Below are positions 1 through 4,643 of a DNA stretch of 6,045 bases, piece after piece. A program made the position numbers and the translations under genes. The notes beneath the pieces are model-generated. The model had not been told where the DNA came from. It saw only the letters and a list, made by a program, of their open reading frames with translations, and ran no database searches. Origin of the DNA: an uncultured Rhodospirillales bacterium. Lineage in GTDB: Bacteria > Pseudomonadota > Alphaproteobacteria > Acetobacterales > Acetobacteraceae. How positions within the stretch are numbered: position 1 is the stretch's first letter; each line of letters starts with the position of its first letter. The DNA lies in NCBI GenBank assembly GCA_903928045.1, contig CAIYPH010000898.1, positions 1 to 6,045 of the forward strand, written 5' to 3'.

Positions 1-10
1 CCCTGGTGTC

Positions 11-98
11 TACCGCTCCCCAGTGTCCGCGGGGTGTACGCCAACGGCATGGAGTGGAATAAAAAGTTTTTTTGGTTCTTTTTGTTCACAAAAAGAAC
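11..98 (+). repeat. Dispersed intergenic repeat, copy 1 (full length)
   Basis: By hand alignment this 88-base unit matches the reverse complement of 3158-3244 at roughly five of six positions, with one single-base gap. Bases 26-47 are identical in both copies (22 of 22). The unit has a GC-rich 5' half (11-56) and an AT-rich 3' half (57-98) that ends in a perfect stem-loop. It does not look coding: open frames through it differ between copies and read into unrelated sequence. I infer an Acetobacteraceae-type dispersed repeat, but the family name is unknown to me. Confidence 0.8.
75..98 (+). other. Perfect 10-bp stem-loop at the 3' end of repeat copy 1
   Basis: The arm GTTCTTTTTG (75-84) pairs without mismatch with CAAAAAGAAC (89-98) around a TTCA loop (85-88). 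No T-tract follows on the + strand. On the minus strand the stem is followed by CC and a run of seven A (complement of 67-73), so it is not a textbook terminator in either direction. It lies 42 bases ahead of the acyl-CoA dehydrogenase start and could act in termination of an upstream gene, RNA stability or leader structure. The role is inferred; the structure is visible. Confidence 0.75.
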
Positions 99-126
99 AC
101 CTCTCCAACGCAGACCCAAGCAAGCC

Positions 127-132
127 AGAAGG
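127..132 (+). promoter_or_regulatory. Ribosome binding site that fixes the start of the first dehydrogenase
   Basis: AGAAGG lies 8 bases before the ATG at 141 but only 2 bases before the in-frame ATG at 135. An even earlier in-frame ATG at 72 lies inside the repeat. The spacing favours 141. Confidence 0.6.
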
Positions 133-140
133 CAATGTCC

Positions 141-1268
141 ATGAAGTTCAGTTTCTCCGCCGAGCAGGACGAGTTCCGGGCCAATCTGCGCCGGCTGCTC
201 ACCGAGCGCGTGCCGACCAAGGAGGTGCGCCGGCTGATGGCGACCGCGGCGGGGTGGGAGCGCGAGGGCTGGCGGCAGATCGATGGGGCGCTGGGGTTGA
301 GCGCGATCGCGATTCCCGAGGCGTATGGCGGCTACGGGTTCGGGTTCGCCGAGCTGTGCATCGTGCTGGAGGAGATGGGCCGCGCGCTGGTGCCGGCGCC
401 GTATCTGGCGACCGCATTGGCGGCGCGAGCGATCCTGCATGGCGGGAGTGAGGCGGATCGGGCGTTGCTGCTGCCGGGGATAGCAGCGGGTGAGACGATC
501 GCGACGCTGGCCTCGGCGGAGGATGCGGGGCGTTGGGAGGGGGCGGCGACTACGGTCATCGCCACGCCGGAGGGGGATGGCTGCCGGCTCGATGGGCATA
601 AGAGCTTCGTGATCGATGGGGCGACCGCCGATCTCATCCTCGTGCTGGCCCGCGCCCCGGGGACCGTGGGGGAGGAGGGGCTGTCGCTATTCGCCGTCGA
701 GGCGGGAGTGGCCGGGCTGGATCGGCAGGCGCTTGCGGTGATGGACCCGACGCGGAAACTGGCGCGGCTGACGTTCGATGGTGTCGCGGCGCGGCCGGTC
801 GGCGCGGCGGGCAAGGCTGCGGGGCCGTATCGGCGCACCATGATGGAGGCGGCGGTGGCGCTGACCAACGAGATGGTCGGCGGGGCCGAGCGGCTGCGCG
901 AGGACGCGCTGGCCTATGCTATGATGCGCATGCAGTTCGGCCGCGCGATCGCCTCCTTTCAGTCGATGAAGCACAAGCAGGCGGTAATGCTGCTGGAGGT
1001 GGAGCTGGCGAAGTCGGCCGCCTACTATGCCGCGGCCGCCATTGATGACGGGGATGCCGATGCGCTCGCCGTGGCCTCGCTCGCCAAGGCCGGCGCGGCG
1101 GATGCCTATGTGCAGACCGCGATCCACGCCATCCAGATCCATGGCGGGATCGGCTTCACTTGGGACAACGACACCCATCTCTGGTTCAAGCGTGCGAAAA
1201 GCTCCGAAGTGCTGTTCGGCGACGGGCAGCACCACCGCGAAATCATGATGCGCAACTGGGCCGCGTGA
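141..1268 (+). CDS. Acyl-CoA dehydrogenase family protein, small-subunit type
   Basis: A 375-residue flavoprotein-like acyl-CoA dehydrogenase, expected to oxidise an acyl-CoA to the 2-enoyl-CoA and pass electrons to electron-transfer flavoprotein in the cytoplasm. The N-terminus (MKFSFSAEQDEFR) and the segment ending in PEAYGGYGFGF match the family's helical N-domain. QFGRAIASFQ (265-274) and IHGGIGFTW (333-341) are hallmarks of the C-terminal helical domain. At the position where medium-chain enzymes carry the catalytic Glu (IYEGT) the sequence reads VLFGDG (357-362), so that residue is absent. Glu236 or Glu244, just ahead of the QFGR helix, are alternative base candidates. The start at 141 is chosen by Shine-Dalgarno spacing; starts at 135 or 72 are possible, but 72 would translate the repeat. 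The gene is followed after 11 bases by a second dehydrogenase, suggesting a heteromer like PimC/PimD or the mycobacterial FadE28/FadE29 pair. The substrate cannot be read from the sequence. Confidence 0.93.
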   Translation: MKFSFSAEQDEFRANLRRLLTERVPTKEVRRLMATAAGWEREGWRQIDGALGLSAIAIPEAYGGYGFGFAELCIVLEEMGRALVPAPYLATALAARAILHGGSEADRALLLPGIAAGETIATLASAEDAGRWEGAATTVIATPEGDGCRLDGHKSFVIDGATADLILVLARAPGTVGEEGLSLFAVEAGVAGLDRQALAVMDPTRKLARLTFDGVAARPVGAAGKAAGPYRRTMMEAAVALTNEMVGGAERLREDALAYAMMRMQFGRAIASFQSMKHKQAVMLLEVELAKSAAYYAAAAIDDGDADALAVASLAKAGAADAYVQTAIHAIQIHGGIGFTWDNDTHLWFKRAKSSEVLFGDGQHHREIMMRNWAA

Positions 1269-1279
1269 GGAGCGCCGCG

Positions 1280-2533
1280 ATGGAACACACCGAAGCTGCC
1301 GTCCGCGCGGCCTGCCGCGCCTGGCTTGAAGCGAACTGGGACCCTAATCGTGGGCTGGTCGAATGGCGCAACATCCTGATCGACTCCGGATGGGGGGCGC
1401 CGACCTGGCCGAAGCGATGGTACGGGCTCGATCTGCCGGCGGGCCTGGCGCCGGTGGTCGATGAAGAGATGGCCCGGATCGGCGCGGTTGGTGTCGCGAG
1501 AGCCGGGATAAGGGTGCTGGCCTCGGCCACCATCCTCGCTCATGGCTCGGACCTGCAAAAGGAGAAGTTCCTCCGCCGCAGCATGACCGGCGAGGACACC
1601 TGGTGCCAGCTGTTCAGCGAGCCAGGCAGTGGTTCCGACGTCGCCGGAGCGGTGACACGGGCGGAGATGCGGGGCAATCACTGGGTGGTCAACGGCCAGA
1701 AGGTGTGGACCACTTCCGCCCACAAGGCCGATTGGGGCCTGCTGCTGGCGCGCACCGACTGGGACCAGCGCAAGCACAAGGGGCTCTCGTACTTCATTCT
1801 CGACATGAAGCAGCCCGGCGTCAGCGTGCAGCCGCTCCGGCAGATGAACGGGCATGCCTCGTTCAACCAGGTGTTCATCACCGACGCGCTGGTTCCACCG
1901 GAAATGCTGGTGGCGAATGTCGGGGATGGCTGGGAGGTGACCACCACGACGCTGATGCATGAGCGGCGCGGCGCCGATGGGTTGCGCAGTTCGCCGCAGG
2001 GCAGCAGCCGGCCGGAGCGGATCTACCAGGAAGAGCGCGCGGAAATCGCGACCGTTATGGAGCCCTACAAGTGGTATCCGCAGCGGGCCGGGCGGGTCGA
2101 TCTGCTGATGCCGCGGGCCCGGCAGACCGGCGCGATCGATGATCCCGTTATCCGGCAGGATCTTGCGAAGCTGCTGATCATGGCGAAATCCGCCGAATGG
2201 ACCGCGCGCCGCGCCCGCGCCGCCCAGGCGCTCGGGCGGCCGCAGGGGCCGGAAGGCTCGCTGGGCAAGCTTGCCGCCAGTCACGTGGCGCGCGCCGCGG
2301 CGCGGTTGCACACCGCGATGTCCGGCGCCAACGCATTGCTGACGGGGGCGGATAGCCCGCTCGACGGCGTCATCGCGGAAATCCTGGTCTCGGTGCCGGC
2401 GACCTCGATTGCCGGGGGGACGGACGAAATCCAGCGCAACATCATCGCCGAACGGGTGCTGAAAATGCCACGCGAGCCGAGCATCGACAGCGATCGCCCG
2501 TTTCGCGATGTGCCGCGCAATACGGTGCGATGA
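1280..2533 (+). CDS. Acyl-CoA dehydrogenase family protein, large-subunit type
   Basis: A 417-residue acyl-CoA dehydrogenase. LFSEPGSGSDVAG (111-123) is the family's first signature, contacting flavin and substrate. KVWTTSAHK, with Trp143, is the conserved flavin-stacking segment. IAGGTDEIQRN (377-387) is the C-terminal signature, with Gly379 where the classical catalytic Glu would sit. About 51 residues (236-286) separate ERRGADGL from DDPVIRQ, which seems long for the family. The start is secured by GAGGAG (1267-1272), which overlaps the upstream stop codon and lies 7 bases before the ATG, so the two genes are probably translationally coupled. Reading further upstream (in frame to 1160) would overlap the first gene and is not supported. 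I infer that it assembles with the product of 141-1268 into one heteromeric enzyme, as in related two-gene acyl-CoA dehydrogenase operons. The pathway is unknown: fatty, dicarboxylic or ring-derived acyl-CoA are all possible. Confidence 0.93.
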   Translation: MEHTEAAVRAACRAWLEANWDPNRGLVEWRNILIDSGWGAPTWPKRWYGLDLPAGLAPVVDEEMARIGAVGVARAGIRVLASATILAHGSDLQKEKFLRRSMTGEDTWCQLFSEPGSGSDVAGAVTRAEMRGNHWVVNGQKVWTTSAHKADWGLLLARTDWDQRKHKGLSYFILDMKQPGVSVQPLRQMNGHASFNQVFITDALVPPEMLVANVGDGWEVTTTTLMHERRGADGLRSSPQGSSRPERIYQEERAEIATVMEPYKWYPQRAGRVDLLMPRARQTGAIDDPVIRQDLAKLLIMAKSAEWTARRARAAQALGRPQGPEGSLGKLAASHVARAAARLHTAMSGANALLTGADSPLDGVIAEILVSVPATSIAGGTDEIQRNIIAERVLKMPREPSIDSDRPFRDVPRNTVR

Positions 2534-2604
2534 GGGTGGCGGAGGCCGCTCTTCCTTGGTCCGGGTTCGCGGCCTAGAGTGGTTGGACGCAAGGGAGACG
2601 CGCC

Positions 2605-3150
2605 ATGTCCCGCATTGATGAATCTCGCTCCTTCCTGCCGGTGAATATCGCCGTGCTGACGGTGTCAGACACACGGACGCTGGAAACCGACACCTCAGGC
2701 GCCACGCTGGCCGCGCGGATCACCGCCGCTGGGCACACGGTCGCGGTGCGCGCGATCGAGAAGGACGAGGCGGACCGGATCGCCAGCCTGCTCGAGGGCT
2801 GGATCGCCGACCCAGCGATCGACTGCGTGATCACCACCGGCGGCACCGGGATCACCGGGCGGGACGTGACGCCCGAAGCGTTCGATCGGGTGCTGGAAAA
2901 GAAGATCGAAGGGTTCGGCGAGCTGTTCCGCATGCTGAGCTACGCCAAGATCGGCACCTCCACCATGCAGTCCCGCGCGATCGGCGGCGTGGCGCGTGGC
3001 ACCTATCTGTTCGCTTTGCCCGGTTCCACCGGCGCCGTGAAGGACGCGTGGGACGACATCCTGGTCTGGCAGCTCGACAACCGGCATCGGCCCTGCAACC
3101 TGGTTGAGCTGATGCCGCGGTTGCAGGAGCATTTGAAAGCGGCGGAGTAG
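2605..3150 (+). CDS. moaB: MoaB/Mog-type molybdenum cofactor biosynthesis protein
   Basis: A 181-residue protein of the MoaB/Mog/MogA fold, which binds molybdopterin and adenylylates it before metal insertion (Mog), or does a related step (MoaB). It is cytoplasmic. Motifs in order: TVSDTRT (19-25) with DTSG shortly after, TTGGTGITGRDVTPE (77-91) forming the molybdopterin/nucleotide-binding loop, GFGELFRMLSYAKIG (103-117), and ALPGSTGAVKDAWD (137-150). The tail RPCNLVELMPRL is typical of the MoaB branch rather than MogA. Length fits the family and nothing appears truncated. GGGAG (2593-2597) lies 7 bases before the ATG. It sits 71 bases after the dehydrogenase pair, without other cofactor genes nearby, so it may be read through from upstream or have its own weak promoter. 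A functional link with the dehydrogenases is not evident, since those use flavin, not molybdenum. Confidence 0.93.
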   Translation: MSRIDESRSFLPVNIAVLTVSDTRTLETDTSGATLAARITAAGHTVAVRAIEKDEADRIASLLEGWIADPAIDCVITTGGTGITGRDVTPEAFDRVLEKKIEGFGELFRMLSYAKIGTSTMQSRAIGGVARGTYLFALPGSTGAVKDAWDDILVWQLDNRHRPCNLVELMPRLQEHLKAAE

Positions 3151-3155
3151 GGAGG

Positions 3156-3196
3156 AAGGTTTTTTTGTGAACAAAAACAACCAGAAACCTTTTTAT
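3156..3196 (+). terminator. Possible intrinsic terminator after moaB, formed within repeat copy 2
   Basis: AAGGTTT (3156-3162) can pair with AAACCTT (3185-3191), running into TTTTT then ATT, six bases after the moaB stop. The stem is only 7 bp and encloses the smaller repeat hairpin, with which it competes. Termination here is plausible but not strong. Confidence 0.4.
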
Positions 3197-3244
3197 TCGG
3201 CTCCATACCGTTGGCGTACACCCCGCGGAGGGTGGAGAGCGGCA
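3158..3244 (-). repeat. Dispersed intergenic repeat, copy 2 (inverted relative to copy 1)
   Basis: Read on the minus strand from 3244 to 3158, this 87-base unit matches copy 1 from its first base to its hairpin. The 22 bases 3208-3229 are the exact reverse complement of 26-47. The hairpin is kept: GGTTTTTTTG (3158-3167) pairs with 3172-3182 around the loop 3168-3171, with a single bulged C at 3178. It begins eight bases after the moaB stop and occupies half of the convergent gap before the glycosyltransferase genes. Confidence 0.8.
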
Positions 3245-3258
3245 CCCGTCAAATGAAC

Positions 3259-3304
3259 AAAGGTTTTTTGCTTCCTTTTTTAAAAGAAGAAGTGCTTCCT
3301 CTCT
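3259..3304 (+). repeat. Partial, diverged repeat copy 3 (hairpin half only)
   Basis: An A-run, then GGTTTTTTG, then an imperfect stem-loop (3271-3289), then CTTCCTCTCT. This follows the order of the AT-rich half of copy 1, but the GC-rich half is missing and base identity is modest. The 8-bp stem has an A-C mismatch on the + strand that becomes a G-U pair in minus-strand RNA. The structure therefore favours transcripts from the glycosyltransferase genes ending about 15 bases earlier. It may act as a 3'-end structure for them, but no T-tract follows in that direction. Homology to copies 1 and 2 is a judgement by eye. Confidence 0.5.
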
Positions 3305-3318
3305 CTGCCGATCAATTG

Positions 3319-3921
3319 TCATCGTCCGGCAGGAAACGTGACGCCGGGCACATTCTTTGCTCCGGTGGCGATGAGGTCGGCAAGCGTATCAACGTCGCGC
3401 GCTTCGCGCACGAATGCGACGCGGTAGCGGGTGAAATTGCGTAGCGTGTCGGCGAGTGCGGCGGGGCTCGACCAGCGGGCGCCGGCGAATGGCCGAGCGG
3501 GGCGCCGTGGGCCGAGGCCGACGAGCCAAAAACCGCCGTCCACCGCCGGGCCGAACACCGCATCGGCTCGGCCCAGCGCGGCGAAAGCGGCAGCGATGTC
3601 GGCGGGGCCGATGCCGGGGATGTCGCACCCCACCAGCACGGCTCGCCTTGCGCGGGCGAGCGCGCGCTGCATACGCGCGCCGAGGTCGCCGCGCCCCTGA
3701 TGCATCACCATGACTCCGTGGGGCACGCGCGCCGAGGCGCGATCCGGCGTCAGTGCCAGCAGCGTTTGCCATCGCCGGTCTCGCGCGAGGCCGTGCAGCA
3801 GGGCGTTGAGCTGCGCCACATGGAAGCCCAGCGCGGCGCGATCGCCGATCTCCCGCGCCAGCCGCCGCTTCACCGTGCCGAGGCGGGGCGCGCGGCCGAA
3901 GACGATGGCGAGGTCCCTCAT
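3319..3921 (-). CDS. TIGR04282/DUF2064-type glycosyltransferase-like protein
   Basis: A 200-residue nucleotide-diphospho-sugar-transferase-like protein of the family called 'TIGR04282 arsenosugar biosynthesis glycosyltransferase' or 'rSAM/selenodomain-associated transferase 1'. VFGRAPRLGTVKRRL (7-21) matches the family's N-terminal nucleotide-binding loop (typically AKxPxxGxVKTRL). QGRGDLGARM (75-84), GCDIP (98-102, with Asp100 as probable metal ligand) and PAVDGGFWLVGL (125-136) follow in the expected order. The start ATG at 3921 overlaps the stop of the upstream gene by four bases (ATGA), and the family motif begins six residues later. An in-frame ATG at 3981 exists but would bury 20 residues inside the upstream gene. 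No strong ribosome site is visible, so translation is probably coupled. The real donor and acceptor are not established; the arsenosugar label comes from genomic association in other bacteria. Confidence 0.88.
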   Translation of the reverse strand: MRDLAIVFGRAPRLGTVKRRLAREIGDRAALGFHVAQLNALLHGLARDRRWQTLLALTPDRASARVPHGVMVMHQGRGDLGARMQRALARARRAVLVGCDIPGIGPADIAAAFAALGRADAVFGPAVDGGFWLVGLGPRRPARPFAGARWSSPAALADTLRNFTRYRVAFVREARDVDTLADLIATGAKNVPGVTFPAGR

Positions 3922-4577
3922 CCGTAGAGCCGCGCGATTGTCCGTGGCGGCACGCCAAGCAAATAGAGCGAAAGGCAGCAAAGATTGCGCAGCGGCCGGC
4001 GCAGCCAGCCCTGGCGCTCGTAGCGCAGCGCCGAGGTCAGTGCATCGGCGCCCAGCGGCGCCAGCCGGGCGCGGCCGAGCCGGCGGACAAGATCGACGTC
4101 TTCCATCAGCGGAATAGCCCGCATTCCACCGACGGCCTCCAGCAGGTCACGATGGATCAGCAGCGCCTGGTCACCATAGGGCATAGCGAAGGCCCGACAG
4201 CGCCAGGCGACCATCCGCTCGATACGCCGGGCCCGCGGGTCGTCGCTATCGAAGCGGAGGCGGAAATAGCCGGCTTGGTGTGTTCGGCTGGCCATATGAC
4301 CAGCGGCGACCTCCCGCCAGCGGGGCGCGAGGCGAGTGTCGGCATGGAGTAGCAGCAGCCAGGGGCGGGTTGTCGCGGCTACACCGGCGGCGATCTGGCT
4401 TCCGCGGCCGCGTGGGGCGGCGATGACCCGGGCCCCCCGGGTCTCTATCGTGCCGTCGTGGCTACCGCCATCGGCGATGACGATCTCGCCGACCGGACCG
4501 AGCGCCTCCAATGTGGCCGGCAGCGTGGCGGCGGCATTCAGGGTCGGGATGACGACGGAAATCTGATCCAGGTTCAT
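3918..4577 (-). CDS. TIGR04283-type family 2 glycosyltransferase
   Basis: A 219-residue GT-A-fold family 2 glycosyltransferase of the type named 'TIGR04283 arsenosugar biosynthesis glycosyltransferase' or 'rSAM/selenodomain-associated transferase 2'. Visible motifs: SVVIPTLNAAATL (7-19, nucleotide-binding beta strand), ADGGSHDGT (35-43), RGRGSQIAAG (56-65), LLLHADT (75-81, at the metal-binding DxD position), YGDQ (134-137) and PLMEDVDLVRRL (156-167, with the acidic pair Glu159-Asp160 as base candidates). The C-terminal part (LCCLSLYLLGVPPRTIARLYG) is hydrophobic and could touch the membrane, as in relatives; there is no signal peptide. The ATG at 4577 is the only sensible start, since the first motif follows at once. 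Its ribosome site is weak. It is the first gene of a two-gene minus-strand operon with the TIGR04282-like gene and diverges from the radical SAM gene. The sugar donor and acceptor cannot be told from sequence. Confidence 0.9.
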   Translation of the reverse strand: MNLDQISVVIPTLNAAATLPATLEALGPVGEIVIADGGSHDGTIETRGARVIAAPRGRGSQIAAGVAATTRPWLLLLHADTRLAPRWREVAAGHMASRTHQAGYFRLRFDSDDPRARRIERMVAWRCRAFAMPYGDQALLIHRDLLEAVGGMRAIPLMEDVDLVRRLGRARLAPLGADALTSALRYERQGWLRRPLRNLCCLSLYLLGVPPRTIARLYG

Positions 4578-4586
4578 ACTCTGTTC

Positions 4587-4616
4587 TTGACCCCGCGCAT
4601 CAGGTTTGCGAAGTTA
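4587..4616 (+). promoter_or_regulatory. Possible sigma70 promoter for the radical SAM gene
   Basis: TTGACC (4587-4592) is a five-of-six match to the -35 consensus. The -10 candidates 17-18 bases on (GAAGTT or AAGTTA, 4610-4616) are weak. The site lies in the 66-base divergent gap and would give a leader of about 20 bases before the ATG at 4644. Confidence 0.3.
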
Positions 4617-4630
4617 CCGCCGGAACGGAT

Positions 4631-4635
4631 GGAGA
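4631..4635 (+). promoter_or_regulatory. Ribosome binding site that fixes the radical SAM start
   Basis: GGAGA lies 8 bases before the ATG at 4644, favouring it over the in-frame ATG at 4629, which would place this site inside the coding sequence. Confidence 0.55.
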
Positions 4636-4643
4636 ACCTCACC

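Noticed and set aside
23..451. Open frame starting in repeat copy 1 and continuing for 142 codons
   Set aside because: It runs in another frame over the well-supported dehydrogenase, has Arg/Gly/Ala-rich shadow composition and no recognisable motif.
2556..2580. Possible promoter before moaB (TTGGTC and TAGAGT)
   Set aside because: The spacing between the two boxes is only 13 bases and both match consensus poorly. Read-through from the dehydrogenase genes is as likely.
1106..2674. A 522-codon minus-strand open frame
   Set aside because: It is opposite the two dehydrogenases, whose motifs are unmistakable. Long antisense frames are expected in GC-rich coding DNA, and this one is rich in Arg, Pro and His without domains.
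26..3229. Composite transposon with the inverted repeats as ends
   Set aside because: There is no transposase, no target-site duplication I can recognise, and the enclosed genes are ordinary metabolic genes with the same base composition as their surroundings.
2852..3322. Minus-strand frame covering the repeat and the end of moaB
   Set aside because: It consists of antisense moaB plus translated repeat. No ribosome site or family motif is seen.
3211..3444. Small + strand frame starting in repeat copy 2
   Set aside because: It crosses the repeats and then lies antisense to the TIGR04282-like gene; this looks like a repeat-derived artefact.
4458..4643. Upstream extension of the radical SAM frame to 4458
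   Set aside because: It would overlap the start of the divergent glycosyltransferase gene by 120 bases; the Shine-Dalgarno site at 4631-4635 supports 4644.
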